The notes beneath the pieces were generated by a model. The model was not told where the DNA came from. It did no database searches and saw nothing but the letters and a program-made list of their open reading frames with translations. Positions 15,628-25,380 of a stretch of DNA of 64,000 nt are shown piece by piece. Source of the stretch: Arcanobacterium pinnipediorum (GTDB taxonomy: Bacteria > Actinomycetota > Actinomycetes > Actinomycetales > Actinomycetaceae); contig NZ_CP099547.1 of NCBI RefSeq assembly GCF_023973165.1, forward strand, positions 1,798,001 through 1,862,000. Reading direction: 5' to 3'. Each line of letters opens with the position of its first letter. Within the stretch, counting starts at the first letter, position 1. Both the position numbers and the translations under genes were made by a program.

Positions 15628-18045
15628 ATGGCAACACAAAAACGGAATTTGACCTTCAAGCAAGCACTAGCCGCTCTGCTGTCATTCTTCTTACTCTGCG
15701 GACTCGGCGGTAGCCTGCTGGCAGCAATGGCTATCCCGGTAGCTGCCGCATCTGGCACGGCAGTTAATGCCATAACAAAAATTTTCGACGATCTACCAAC
15801 GAACGTCGACTTTACGGTTCCATCCGAAGTCTCAACCATTGTTGCAGCCGATGGAACCAAATTAGCTAGCTTCTATTCGGAAAACCGCATCGTCGTCGGC
15901 TCGGAAAATATTTCCCAGTACATTAAAGACGCTGCCGTCTCGATCGAAGATCAACGCTTCTATCAACACAACGGCATCGACGCCCAAGGCATCCTTGGCG
16001 CAGCCTTTTCCAATCTCACAGGATCCTCGCTTGCAGGTGGCTCAACAATCACCCAGCAGTATGTCAAAAACGCGTTACTAGAAAAAGGACGTATCGAAGA
16101 CGACGATGAACAAATAGCAGCCGCAACTGAACAAACAATTGCGCGAAAGCTCAACGAAGCACGCTTCGCGATCGCCGTCGAAAACCAAATGACGAAAGAT
16201 GAAATCCTCACCGCATACCTCAATATTGCGCAATTTGGACCATCCCAATACGGCGTCGAAGTAGCATCTCGATATTTCTTTTCAAAACCAGCCAAAGATG
16301 TCACCTTGGAACAAGCCGCGATGCTTGCAGGAATCACCCAGGCTCCCGGACGTTGGGATCCGGTATCAAATCCCGAAGGCGCACTCAAACGCCGCAACAC
16401 AGTGCTGGGAACCATGTTGGATCAAGGCTACATCACTCAAGAACAATACGATGGCGCTGCCGCAGTATCCATTGAGGATATGCTCCAAGTTTCACCTGCC
16501 TACAACGGGTGTGACGAGGCTGGAATATCGGCCAACTTCTGTGAATACGTTGTACGCGACGTCTTAAATTATGAAGAATTGGGTCAGACTCGTGACGAGC
16601 GCATCGCCAAACTCTACCGGGGTGGCCTAGTTATACACACCACCATCAACCCTACCGAACAGCAAATCGCATACGACTCCATCGTTAATCGGGTTCCAGT
16701 AGGCGATCCATCCGGTATCGACATTGCGTTATCCTCAATCGAACCTGGCACCGGAAACATCCGCGCAATGGTTCAAAACCGTCCCTTTGGCAACCCCTCA
16801 GAGGCACAGCCAAACGCAACTAAGGTCAACAATAACGTCGGCGAAGACATGGGCGGCGGCGCAGGCTTCCAACCAGGATCGACTTTCAAGATTTTCACCC
16901 TAGTGGACTGGATAGCTAAAGGACACAGCCCCTACGAGCGCCTAACTGGTTCGCGAAAGATCACCATTCCGGCACGCGACTGGAAAATTCCATGCGCTCC
17001 AGGGTTAGCAGATACGTTTAGTCCATCTAATAACGACGGCGAAAGCTTTGGACCGATTCCGTCGACTACAGCAGCAAAGTATTCAGTTAATACCGCCTTT
17101 GCCCAGATGTCGTCAAAACTTGATCTATGCGAAATCACTCGCACAGCAGAAATGATGGGTGCTCGCCAAGGTAGTTACATTACTCCGGACATCCTCGATG
17201 AGCTCCATCGAGCTGGCATGACGAATGTTAAAGAAGGCGATATTACCCCCATTATTCCGCGCCCTTCACAAGTCCTTGGTGTAAACCCGACCACGCCACT
17301 TTCGATGGCGTCGTCAGTGGCAACGTTGGGCGCAGATGGGCTTGCCTGCAAGCCGCATTCATTTACCAAGATCACTGACCGAGCTGGCAATGTTCTCGCA
17401 GAACGGCAGCCAGAATGCCGCCAAGTCATTGACAAAGACGTAGCGCGAACCGTCAATGGGATTTTGCAACTCGTTCCCCAACCAGGTGCTACTGGTTCAG
17501 CGGCACAACTTGCCGCCGGGCGACCATCTGCTGGCAAGACTGGTACGACGGATAGCTCATACCACATGTGGTATGTCGGTTACACCCCACAGCTTGCATC
17601 GGCTGTATGGACTGGTCACATGAATGGCAATATTCCGATGCTCGACGTTACCGTCAACGGTGTTTTCTACAGCATCGTCTATGGTGGAACGCTCGCCGCT
17701 CCAGCCTTCCGTGATTACATGAATCAAGCGTTGGCAGATCAACCTATTGTGCCATTTGCTCAACCCGCTAAAGCAATACAGCCGCCAGATACGCAAGCTG
17801 AAGATAGCAAAGAAAAAGATGAGGCAGAAAAGAAGGAGCAAGACCCGCAATCGGCGGTTCCTTCGGTCATCGGTATGAGTGAAGCTGATGCGGTTGCTAC
17901 GTTGCAAGGCGCAGGCTACGTCGTTGCCGTCGGTAGTGACTACTCCGATCTGCCACGTGGTCAGGTAGCTCGTCAAGAAGTTGTCGGAGACGGCAGTCCC
18001 GGTAGTCGTGTTGATTTGTGGCTTTCGATTGGGCCGCGCCCATGA
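15628..18045 (+). CDS. ponA2: Bifunctional class A penicillin-binding protein with PASTA domain
   Basis: 805 residues from ATG 15628 (MATQKRNLTF); the frame is open further upstream, but this start gives a short cytoplasmic tail before the single membrane anchor (about 10-45). The glycosyltransferase domain shows 'EDQRFYQHNGID' (catalytic Glu) and 'GGSTITQQYVKNAL'. The transpeptidase domain has the SxxK serine in 'GSTFKIF', an SxN-type 'SVNTAFAQ' and 'KTGTT'. One PASTA domain ('PSVIGMSEADAVATLQ') closes the protein after a Lys/Glu-rich linker. Length and order match mycobacterial PonA2. It overlaps the metallophosphoesterase gene by ATGA. Confidence 0.95.
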   Translation: MATQKRNLTFKQALAALLSFFLLCGLGGSLLAAMAIPVAAASGTAVNAITKIFDDLPTNVDFTVPSEVSTIVAADGTKLASFYSENRIVVGSENISQYIKDAAVSIEDQRFYQHNGIDAQGILGAAFSNLTGSSLAGGSTITQQYVKNALLEKGRIEDDDEQIAAATEQTIARKLNEARFAIAVENQMTKDEILTAYLNIAQFGPSQYGVEVASRYFFSKPAKDVTLEQAAMLAGITQAPGRWDPVSNPEGALKRRNTVLGTMLDQGYITQEQYDGAAAVSIEDMLQVSPAYNGCDEAGISANFCEYVVRDVLNYEELGQTRDERIAKLYRGGLVIHTTINPTEQQIAYDSIVNRVPVGDPSGIDIALSSIEPGTGNIRAMVQNRPFGNPSEAQPNATKVNNNVGEDMGGGAGFQPGSTFKIFTLVDWIAKGHSPYERLTGSRKITIPARDWKIPCAPGLADTFSPSNNDGESFGPIPSTTAAKYSVNTAFAQMSSKLDLCEITRTAEMMGARQGSYITPDILDELHRAGMTNVKEGDITPIIPRPSQVLGVNPTTPLSMASSVATLGADGLACKPHSFTKITDRAGNVLAERQPECRQVIDKDVARTVNGILQLVPQPGATGSAAQLAAGRPSAGKTGTTDSSYHMWYVGYTPQLASAVWTGHMNGNIPMLDVTVNGVFYSIVYGGTLAAPAFRDYMNQALADQPIVPFAQPAKAIQPPDTQAEDSKEKDEAEKKEQDPQSAVPSVIGMSEADAVATLQGAGYVVAVGSDYSDLPRGQVARQEVVGDGSPGSRVDLWLSIGPRP

Positions 18046-19049
18046 CTAACGTGCCAGCACGAATCCTCGGGGGACTTATCGCTTCCGGCACCGCGATAAC
18101 TGCTGGAGCTTTGGTTCATGCACATGCCTATACTGTTCGGCGGCGCACCGCTTTAATCCCGGCACGAGGGGCTTCACTATCACAGCCTGCCCAGCTGCGG
18201 ATCTTACATATCTCTGATACTCACCTGGTGCCATATCAACGCAAACGGCGTAGCTTTATTCGTTCGCTCGCAGATTTAGGTCCCGATTTTGTGGTGGCTA
18301 CCGGTGATCTTATTGCAGATGATAGCGCTATAGATCCGTTATTGGATGATCTTGGTCCGCTCTTATCTGTACCGGGCGCATTTGTTTTTGGGTCCAATGA
18401 TTACTCTGGGCCAACGCTGAAGAATCCGTTGCGTTATCTTCTTGGTCCGAGCAGCAAAACGGCGAACGCGGATGAAGACGATTCTCCCGATGGCGCTCCA
18501 CATTCTGGTAAGCCCTTAGCAACAGAGGTTTTACGGGACGGTTTGACCAGTGGAGGCTGGGTAGATCTCAATAATGCCCGCACCCGGATCAGTGTAAATG
18601 CTTGGACGCTAGATCTGGTAGGAATCGATGACCCGCATATCCAACGCCATGCCATGCCCGCTCCAGATAATAACGAAACAGTTGCGGGCCCTCATATGCG
18701 GATTGCTTTAGCTCATGCACCCTACACTTGGGTGTTGGATATGATGGCTGCAGATCATGCAGATCTGACATTCGCTGGCCACACCCACGGTGGCCAAGTT
18801 AATCTGCCTGGTTCGCGTGCGTTAGTTACCAATTGCGATCTGCCAACAGCTTTTGCAAATGGATTGTTCCGCTGGCCGCCTCATAATGACAATACAGACC
18901 GTGCGCGCGTGTTGAAGAAAAACGGCACGCTTGATGCCGCGGAGCATATGCTTGTCAATATTTCTGCCGGGATTGGCACATCGCCCTATACTCCAATCCG
19001 AACTTTTTGTGCTCCTGAAGCAATTATGCTCGATGTTGTTCAGTTGTAG
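18042..19049 (+). CDS. Membrane-anchored metallophosphoesterase
   Basis: 335 residues from ATG 18042, overlapping the ponA2 stop by 4 bp (translational coupling). An N-terminal membrane segment (about 5-25) is followed by calcineurin-like motifs: 'HISDTHL', 'ATGDLI', 'GSNDY', 'HAPY' and 'GHTHGGQ'. It belongs to the YaeI/YkuE-like group and is the fixed partner of ponA2 in actinobacteria (Rv3683 position). Some relatives act on undecaprenyl or lipid pyrophosphates, which would suit peptidoglycan synthesis, but the substrate is inferred only from context. Confidence 0.9.
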   Translation: MTNVPARILGGLIASGTAITAGALVHAHAYTVRRRTALIPARGASLSQPAQLRILHISDTHLVPYQRKRRSFIRSLADLGPDFVVATGDLIADDSAIDPLLDDLGPLLSVPGAFVFGSNDYSGPTLKNPLRYLLGPSSKTANADEDDSPDGAPHSGKPLATEVLRDGLTSGGWVDLNNARTRISVNAWTLDLVGIDDPHIQRHAMPAPDNNETVAGPHMRIALAHAPYTWVLDMMAADHADLTFAGHTHGGQVNLPGSRALVTNCDLPTAFANGLFRWPPHNDNTDRARVLKKNGTLDAAEHMLVNISAGIGTSPYTPIRTFCAPEAIMLDVVQL

Positions 19050-19184
19050 GGCCGTAAAGGAATGTAGGGCCGTGATAGAAGAAGTACATGCAGATCATGT
19101 GTGATGTCTTGCGCAGGCTCGGGGCATAAATTTCCCAAAAAGCTCTCGTAGCGTTATCATTAACTGGTTGGTTAACAACGTTCA

Positions 19185-19258
<74 letters not shown>

Positions 19259-19265
19259 CTCGTGT

Positions 19266-19300
19266 AATCTCCCCCGACTTATGTCGGGGGAGATTCTTTG
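19266..19300 (+). terminator. Terminator after tRNA-Pro
   Basis: Stem aatctcccccgac / gtcgggggagatt around a ttat loop, followed by a T-rich stretch (ctttgctttt), 8 bp after the tRNA. Confidence 0.85.
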
Positions 19301-19528
19301 CTTTTGGGGCTTTACACTTGGTAGCACCGGCTTGTAAGGCTGTTCGAACCGACCCGCACAGCCCGCCATAACACCAGCCGACTAGCCCAATCTCCCGGCG
19401 CATGCCGCAATCTCCCAGTCAACCTAACACAACACCCAACTAACCAGCTCAAATCCTCCATTAATCAGCCTAAAATCCTCGCTAGCCCGACATAACGCCC
19501 AGCCAACCGTCTCAATCTCTCGACGCCT

Positions 19529-19604
19529 TGTCGCGAAACCGGGGTATATGGGGTGATGTCCTCATATACGGGGACATCACCCCATATACCCCGGTTTTGG
19601 AACA
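19529..19604. repeat. 76-bp palindromic repeat, copy 1 of 5
   Basis: TGTCGCG, then a 26-nt arm starting AAACCGGGGTATATGGGG, a 10-nt centre (tcatatacgg), the exact complementary 26-nt arm ending CCCCGGTTT, and TGGAACA. The inner 62 bp (19536-19597) is palindromic except for its centre. In this copy the inner arms read GGGGTGATGTCC/GGACATCACCCC, a paired change from the GGGGCGATGTCC arm of the other copies. Confidence 0.9.
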
Positions 19605-19690
19605 CGTTCCAGTCTGAGTCAGGTTTAAAATGAGGTTTGAGAGCGCCGATTAGCTGCGAAAAGTGCCTAACGCCCGGTTTGGATAGATTA

Positions 19691-19754
19691 GCTAGTTGTT
19701 GAACTGGCTAATTGCTGGTCTGGCTAGTTGCTGAACTGGCTAGCAGTCAGACCA
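19691..19754. repeat. 16-bp tandem repeat, four units
   Basis: Four consecutive 16-bp units beginning gctagttgttgaactg, gctaattgctggtctg, gctagttgctgaactg and gctagcagtcagacca. It lies 14 bp beyond the stop codon of the kinase remnant, on its 3' side. Confidence 0.75.
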
Positions 19755-19767
19755 GCAACTAGATTAA

Positions 19768-20172
19768 CTAGCTGTACGATAACTGAGCAAGTTCTTCAGC
19801 CGTGGCGTACGAGGTCTGAGTACCTAGTTTCGTGACCGAATCTGCCGCATAACGATTTGCTTTGCGCAACGATTCAAGCACGTTTCCAGTTTTCACTAGG
19901 TAGTGACTAAAACAACCAATAAATGCATCTCCTGCACCTGTAGTATCACGAGCTTGAACAGTATGGGCACTAACGAGTTCATCTATTCCCTCAGCCATCC
20001 ACAAAACACCACGCGATCCAAGAGTAACAATCACATTCTTCACCCCTGCTTCTAACAATGCTGAGGTAGCATTACGAACATCGTCAATCGTTTCAACTGG
20101 CATTCCAGTGAGCAAAGACAACTCTGACTCATTAGGCATGAAGTATTGACAATCCTTGACCTCAAATAAAAG
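19768..20172 (-). pseudogene. PfkB/ribokinase-family sugar kinase, 3' remnant
   Basis: The reading frame encodes only the C-terminal half of a ribokinase-like kinase: 'FMPNESELSLL', then 'NVIVTLGSRGVLW' and the catalytic 'DTTGAGDAFIGCFSHYL' (anion hole GAGD), about 125 residues against the usual 300. Kinase-like residues (LFEVKDCQYF) continue upstream of the first ATG (20139), until an in-frame TAG just before 20172; upstream sequence shows no N-terminal kinase half. It is most simply a deletion remnant, and it lacks the sugar-binding N-terminus, so it should be inactive. Confidence 0.8.
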
Positions 20173-20281
20173 CCTTATCTAACAAGGAACAACAGGTGAG
20201 CGGTGGAAAGTTTGAGATACTGGCGCCCGACTATTGCCTACTGATTACCAGATTCGGCACTACGTAACGCGGTGTGGTTAA

Positions 20282-20325
20282 TAAGTAAAGCTCCAAGAAT
20301 GCGGGCATTCTTGGAGCTTTACTTA
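20282..20325. terminator. Perfect 21-bp stem terminator downstream of the GlsB-type gene
   Basis: Arms taagtaaagctccaagaatg... and its exact complement are separated by two G's at 20303-20304. It lies about 40 bp after the small membrane protein's stop on the minus strand, with A/T-rich ends that can act as the U-tract in either direction. Confidence 0.8.
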
Positions 20326-20363
20326 GACTGTATTAGTTACATTAGGCAACTATGACAGATAGA

Positions 20364-20618
20364 TTACTTCTTTGACTTAGTACCGGCGTAGATACCGATC
20401 GCAGCCATTGCGACGAGCGTGCAGACAACCCAGCGAATCCAGTCGATTCCGCCGGTGTTTGCCGGGTAACCGAAGATCGAGAGAGCCAAATTACCGAGGA
20501 GGACGCCAGCGACACCCAAAACTACAGTAGCGAGAACAGATAGCTCTGCACCTTTAAAGAACTTAGCAAGAAAACCGATAACTGCACCAAAAATAATTGT
20601 GCCAATAATATTGATCAT
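20364..20618 (-). CDS. GlsB/YeaQ/YmgE-family small membrane protein
   Basis: 84 residues from ATG 20618 (MINIIGTIIFGAVIGFLAKF), preceded by GGAAGGT. Three hydrophobic segments with many glycines ('GAVIGFLA', 'LGVAGVLLGNLAL') are diagnostic of the transglycosylase-associated/GlsB family of stress-induced membrane proteins. A strong terminator follows, so it is a monocistronic unit. The molecular function of the family is unknown. Confidence 0.88.
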   Translation of the reverse strand: MINIIGTIIFGAVIGFLAKFFKGAELSVLATVVLGVAGVLLGNLALSIFGYPANTGGIDWIRWVVCTLVAMAAIGIYAGTKSKK

Positions 20619-21018
20619 AATAAGACCTTCCACTTTAACTCGAAAAATCGAGGGATAGTTGAAATATTTACATTCTAACCCTATCAGGCTCAGCGCAAAT
20701 ACGTTCCGAATCAGCTTATGGTGGAAAAGCTAGACGAGGCACATGCCATTCATCGAATCCGTTAGATACAAGCGAGCGACCACCGTTGAGGTAGTCGCTC
20801 GCTTGCCATGAGAGCCCTTAGCGCCGAATCAAAGTCGCACAAATCCTTGACCAGCAGGCTTTCAAATATTCACTTTCCGCATTCTTTAGGAGTTACACAC
20901 TAGGAATTCCTTCAGATATACATATCTAAACATACTTAACTCGAAAACCAATGCGCACAAACTGGGAAAACCCTGAGAGTTTTAACGAACCTCCAACCAC
21001 AGAAAACCTCGCTAAAAA
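20619..21018. other. 400-bp intergenic region with one hairpin
   Basis: No gene is supported here. It should hold the promoter of the GlsB-type gene and the end of the ctpE transcript. A 12-bp stem (caagcgagcgac/gtcgctcgcttg, 20769-20805) is the only clear structure and may be the ctpE operon terminator, although it lies 214 bp past the stop and lacks a T-run. Confidence 0.45.
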
Positions 21019-23439
21019 TCAGCGCTGTGACAGTAACGGATCGTTGCGCCACAAGATCGTCGGCTCACCCTGATAGCGCTTAACAGTCCACCACAGCCCT
21101 TCGATAAGAACCGCAGCAACCAAGCCAATAATCGCCGCCTGCTGCATGATTGCACCGTTAGATGAATCCAACATGAATATCTTTTGGGTGAAATCCCATG
21201 TGAAGATCACGCCATAACCCAGCAACGGCAAAACAACAAGAATCGACTTCCACCATGATAGCGGGCGAGCAATACACACCAACACCCACGTCGACGGAAT
21301 AATCAAAGCCAGCAAAGCCGCCGTCGACTCTTCAACATAGACCTGACCGGAAACAAACTCGCCACCAGTAGCGGCCCAGAACGAAACAAACGCACTAATA
21401 CCAACCACAACTCCAGCAGGTACCGCAAACCACAAAACACGGCGTACAAACCCCGAACGAGCACGTTGATTATTAGGCGGCAAAGACAAAACAAATGCCG
21501 GAATACCAATCGTAAACCAACCAGTAATCGTGACATGGATCGGCTGGAATGGGAACGGAATAGCCGAAATAATCACCAAAATTGCCAACACTGCTGAATA
21601 GATCGTCTTCGTCAAAAACAAATTAGCGACCCGCTCGATGTTACCGATCACGCGGCGGCCCTCAGCCACCACATACGGCAACGTTGCAAACTTATCGTCC
21701 AATAACACAATCTTGGCAACCGAACGCGTCGCCGGAGCACCCGAGCCCATCGCAACACCGATATCGGCGTCTTTTAACGCCAGTACGTCATTGACACCAT
21801 CGCCAGTCATCGCAACTGTATGCCCGGCCTCTTGCAACGAGGCCACCATCGAACGCTTCTGATCTGGAGTGACCCGCCCGAAAACCAAATTATTCGCAAC
21901 CTGCGCATCGAAATTCTCCGACGTCAACGTGCGCGCATCAATCGCCTGACCAGAATCCACACCCAACTTGCGCGTCACCGCACCAACTGAGGCCGCGTTG
22001 TCACCAGAAATAACCTTCACAGTCACATTCTGTTCCGCAAAATATTCCAAGGTCTGGGCAGCATCGGGACGAACCTTCTGCTCAAAAACTACCAACGCAA
22101 CCGGTTCGACGTCGGTCAATTCAGTATCGTCATCGACCACCTGATCCGTATGGGCAAGCATAATCACACGCAAACCAGTCGAACCTAACTCCTGGGCACT
22201 CTTGGCATACGCGCTGCCTTCAGCAAGCACATCCGCAGCACCCAACAGCCAGCTACCGTGCTCGGCAAATGTGATACCTGACCACTTCGTCGCCGACGTA
22301 AACGCGTGCCGGCTGCGCACCTCCCACTTCTTAGTACCCGCATCCAAACCATGGGCCTCAATAATCGCTGCCATAGTAGAATTAGGATCTTGATCAGCAC
22401 CACCTAACTGTCCAAGAACCTCCTCTAACTGTGCAAAACTCCATGTGCCAGAAGCAGAACGAGAATCAGCCAACCCGCCCTCGTCGTCAAACAAACGAAT
22501 CGACTCAAAAATCATCCGATTCTCAGTCAACGTACCCGTCTTATCCGCACACACCACGTCCACTCGGGCAAGACCCTCGATAGCCGGCAATTCTTGAACT
22601 AAACACTTGCGCTTACCCAACCGGATAACACCCAACGCAAACGCCGTGGAGGTAATCAAAACCAAGCCCTCTGGAATCATCGGTACTAACGCACCCGAAA
22701 TCTTCAAAATGACTTGATCCCACTGGCTCGTCCCCTGCGAAACCTGCGAATAAATAATCAGGATACCCACCGGAATCAAAACCCACGTAATATACTTCAA
22801 AATCGTGTTGATACCAGATTGAAGCTGCGATTTAGCCAGCGTGAAACGTGATGCCTCCGCAGTCAGCCGCGCCGCATACGAATCCGCTCCAACTTTCGTT
22901 ACCCGATACGCGCCAGTACCCGAAACCACAAACGACCCAGACAAAATCTCATCATCTAGCTGCTTGCGCACCGCATCTGACTCACCAGTAAGCATCGACT
23001 CATCGATACTTAAACCGTCAGAGTCCACAACCTCACCATCAACAACAATCTGGTTGCCAGAACGCAATGCAATCACGTCGTCAAGAACCACATCTTCTTG
23101 GGCAACCTCGACGATCTTCCCATCGCGCCATACCCGCGGTTTTTCCTCGCCAATCAGCGACAGCGAATCAAGCGTGCGCTTCGCCCGCAGCTCCTGGACG
23201 ATTCCAATACCCGAATTAACGATAATCAGCAGACCAAACGCCGCATTAATAATTGAACCGGTCGTCATCACCATAACAAACAGCACCGACAACATGGCAT
23301 TAATCCGCGTAAACACATTCGAACGAATAATATCGCCCACCGTTTTCCCCGTACGCGGCGGCAACGTATTGACCCGGCCATCACGACGACGATCGGCCAC
23401 TTCTTCAGATGTTAAGCCCAACGATAGCTTCTGAGACAT
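21019..23439 (-). CDS. ctpE: P-type ATPase, CtpE-like (probable calcium transporter)
   Basis: About 806 residues. P-type motifs are all present: 'LTGESDAV' (actuator), 'CADKTGTLTENRM' (phosphorylation Asp) and 'MTGDGVNDVLALKDADIGVAMGSG' region (hinge), with ten membrane segments including a long C-terminal set. The N-terminal 'LTSEEVADRRRDGRVN' and 'NVFTRINAMLSVLF' closely resemble mycobacterial CtpE, reported to import Ca2+; ion specificity here is by similarity only. The ATG at 23439 is preferred, with GAAGAAG upstream; a GTG at 23445 overlaps the DUF1846 stop as GTGA. It is the second gene of a two-gene operon. Confidence 0.9.
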   Translation of the reverse strand: MSQKLSLGLTSEEVADRRRDGRVNTLPPRTGKTVGDIIRSNVFTRINAMLSVLFVMVMTTGSIINAAFGLLIIVNSGIGIVQELRAKRTLDSLSLIGEEKPRVWRDGKIVEVAQEDVVLDDVIALRSGNQIVVDGEVVDSDGLSIDESMLTGESDAVRKQLDDEILSGSFVVSGTGAYRVTKVGADSYAARLTAEASRFTLAKSQLQSGINTILKYITWVLIPVGILIIYSQVSQGTSQWDQVILKISGALVPMIPEGLVLITSTAFALGVIRLGKRKCLVQELPAIEGLARVDVVCADKTGTLTENRMIFESIRLFDDEGGLADSRSASGTWSFAQLEEVLGQLGGADQDPNSTMAAIIEAHGLDAGTKKWEVRSRHAFTSATKWSGITFAEHGSWLLGAADVLAEGSAYAKSAQELGSTGLRVIMLAHTDQVVDDDTELTDVEPVALVVFEQKVRPDAAQTLEYFAEQNVTVKVISGDNAASVGAVTRKLGVDSGQAIDARTLTSENFDAQVANNLVFGRVTPDQKRSMVASLQEAGHTVAMTGDGVNDVLALKDADIGVAMGSGAPATRSVAKIVLLDDKFATLPYVVAEGRRVIGNIERVANLFLTKTIYSAVLAILVIISAIPFPFQPIHVTITGWFTIGIPAFVLSLPPNNQRARSGFVRRVLWFAVPAGVVVGISAFVSFWAATGGEFVSGQVYVEESTAALLALIIPSTWVLVCIARPLSWWKSILVVLPLLGYGVIFTWDFTQKIFMLDSSNGAIMQQAAIIGLVAAVLIEGLWWTVKRYQGEPTILWRNDPLLSQR

Positions 23440-23441
23440 AA

Positions 23442-24935
23442 TCACTTCTTCTGGTAGAGAGACTTGCGCTGAAAGACCGGCTCGCTGGTCACGTACAATC
23501 CCAAATTACGGAAAATAGCCTCATCAACCGTACCCAGAATCGTCGTAACATGAACATCGCATCGAGCTAGATTCTTTAATTGTGCCATTGCATTGCGTGC
23601 ATCTTGACTAGTACCAGCCGACACACTTAACGCAATCAAAACTTCATCCGTGTGCAGCCGCGGATTACGCGACCCCAAATGCTCAACCTTGAGTTTTTGA
23701 ATCGGCTCGATCGACTGCGGCGACAACAACAAAGCCTCTCGGTCAATACCTGCCAACTGCTTTAACGCATTCAACAACATAGCTGCCGAACAACCCAACA
23801 GCTCCGAGGTTTTGCCCGTGACGATACTACCGTCGGGAAGCTCAATAGCAGAGGCTGGACTGCCTGTTTCCTCTGCCAACTTCAACGCCGGCGCAACCAC
23901 ATTGCGATCAGCCGTGGTCACACCCGCCTTGCGCATCACATGACGAACCCGATCCGAAAGAGTCGTATCCAAAGCTTCCTTGCGTTCTTCAACACGTGCC
24001 TGATAATAGCGGCGAATAATTTCCTGCCGGGAAGCCTCCCGCACCGCTTCGTCGTCGCTAATACAATAGCCAGCCATATTCACCCCCATATCGGTTGGGC
24101 TCTGGTATGGCGACTGGCCGGCAATCCGCTCCAACATTGTGCGCACCAACGGAAAGACGTCGATGTCTCGGTTATACGACGAAACTGACTCGCCATACGC
24201 TTCTAAATGGAAGGGATCAATAAGATTAGCGTCATCAAGATCCACAGTTGCAGCCTCGTAGGCTAAATTAACCGGATGCTCAAGAGCAACATTCCAAATC
24301 GGGAACGTTTCAAACTTCGCATAACCTGCCTTCGTGCCGCGCTTAGCCTCGTGATAAATCTGCGACAAGCATGTTGCCAGTTTGCCTGAGCCTGGGCCCG
24401 GAGCAGTCACAACAACAAGATCACGCGAAGTTTGAACAAAATCGTTCTTCCCTAGCCCTTCCTCAGAAACAATCACATCAACATTTGCCGGATATCCGGC
24501 AATCACGCGATGGCGAGCAACCTTAATTCCCATCCGCTCCAAGCGCTGCATAAACGTCACAGCCAACGTATTGGACTCATCGAATTGAGTCATCACAACA
24601 TTTTCCACGAGGAAACCACGCTCCCGGAAAACATCAATCAGCCGCAGCACATCTTCGTCGTAAGTAATGCCAACATCCGAACGCATTTTTTGGCGTTGCA
24701 AATCCTTAGCATTCAAACACACGATAATCTCGATCTCATCTGCAATCTTTTCCAGCATAACGATCTTGTTATCGGGAGTAAAACCAGGCAATACTCGCGA
24801 GGCATGGTTGTCGTCAAACAACTTGCCTCCCATCTCAAGATAGAGCTTCCCGCCTATCTTCGCCCGCCGCTCCAAAATATGCTTTGACTGCATCTCAATG
24901 TATTTTTCGCGGTCGAACCCTACTGTGAAGGCCAT
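23442..24935 (-). CDS. DUF1846 family protein
   Basis: 497 residues from ATG 24935 ([16 protein letters not shown]), with AAGGAG 7-8 nt upstream. The N-terminal '[18 protein letters not shown]' and '[13 protein letters not shown]' and the later '[20 protein letters not shown]' are the family's hallmark; the last is P-loop-like. A Mg/Mn-dependent or nucleotide-linked role has not been established for DUF1846. It is usually solitary in Firmicutes and Actinobacteria; here its stop overlaps the ctpE start, which suggests coordinated expression with cation transport. Confidence 0.9.
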   Translation of the reverse strand: MAFTVGFDREKYIEMQSKHILERRAKIGGKLYLEMGGKLFDDNHASRVLPGFTPDNKIVMLEKIADEIEIIVCLNAKDLQRQKMRSDVGITYDEDVLRLIDVFRERGFLVENVVMTQFDESNTLAVTFMQRLERMGIKVARHRVIAGYPANVDVIVSEEGLGKNDFVQTSRDLVVVTAPGPGSGKLATCLSQIYHEAKRGTKAGYAKFETFPIWNVALEHPVNLAYEAATVDLDDANLIDPFHLEAYGESVSSYNRDIDVFPLVRTMLERIAGQSPYQSPTDMGVNMAGYCISDDEAVREASRQEIIRRYYQARVEERKEALDTTLSDRVRHVMRKAGVTTADRNVVAPALKLAEETGSPASAIELPDGSIVTGKTSELLGCSAAMLLNALKQLAGIDREALLLSPQSIEPIQKLKVEHLGSRNPRLHTDEVLIALSVSAGTSQDARNAMAQLKNLARCDVHVTTILGTVDEAIFRNLGLYVTSEPVFQRKSLYQKK

Positions 24936-24972
24936 GATTTTCTCCTTAATGTCCCCAACCATCTTCACTGGT

Positions 24973-24986
24973 GGAAACCGGTTTCC
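24973..24986. promoter_or_regulatory. 14-bp palindrome upstream of the DUF1846-ctpE operon
   Basis: GGAAACCGGTTTCC lies 38 bp upstream of the DUF1846 start codon. The central CCGG with flanking AAA/TTT resembles operators of LacI-family repressors. No LacI-type gene is in the window, so the regulator is unknown. Confidence 0.35.
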
Positions 24987-25074
24987 CCATAGTCAACAAT
25001 TCGTCGCGAACAGTGACTCATCGCAATAATTCCTCACGTTCCCAACTCCTCATTTCCACCATAATAAGGAAAAG

Positions 25075-25123
25075 CTCCCTTGCCGAAATCATCATTCAGA
25101 ACTGAGATGACTTCCAGGGAGCC
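25075..25123 (-). promoter_or_regulatory. Long hairpin in the leader of the DUF1846-ctpE operon
   Basis: On the minus strand gctccct ... agggagc encloses further complementary segments (gaagtcatc / gatgatttc and tcag / ctga) and is followed by TTTTCC, so it could fold as a multi-branched leader ending in a terminator-like stem about 140 nt before the start codon. No known riboswitch class is recognised. Confidence 0.35.
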
Positions 25124-25290
25124 CAACAATGGAGCTTACGCGCCATCGATTATCCTCGTCAAATGCTTAGCCTTTCTTCACACCAATTGAGTACCGGGAA
25201 TGGCTGGGGTTGCGGGCCTGGTCAGCTAGGTTTGCTGGGGTATCTCGCTGGGGTAGCCACGACATCTGCCAAAACTTAGTACTAGAACAG

Positions 25291-25380
25291 ACCGTAACTA
25301 TGCCAGACCGCGACTAAGCCAAACCGCAACTATGCCAAACCGCAACTATGCCAGACCGAAACTATGCCAAACCGAAACTT
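25291..25380. repeat. 16-bp tandem repeat running into the 3' end of def
   Basis: About five and a half 16-bp units of the form accgNaactatgccaR. The last units encode the final residues of peptide deformylase (SFGLA) and its stop codon, so the array has grown across the gene end. Confidence 0.85.

Noticed and set aside
25291..25380. CRISPR-like array at the 16-bp repeats
   Set aside because: The repeats are contiguous with no spacers, and extend into def; it is a minisatellite.
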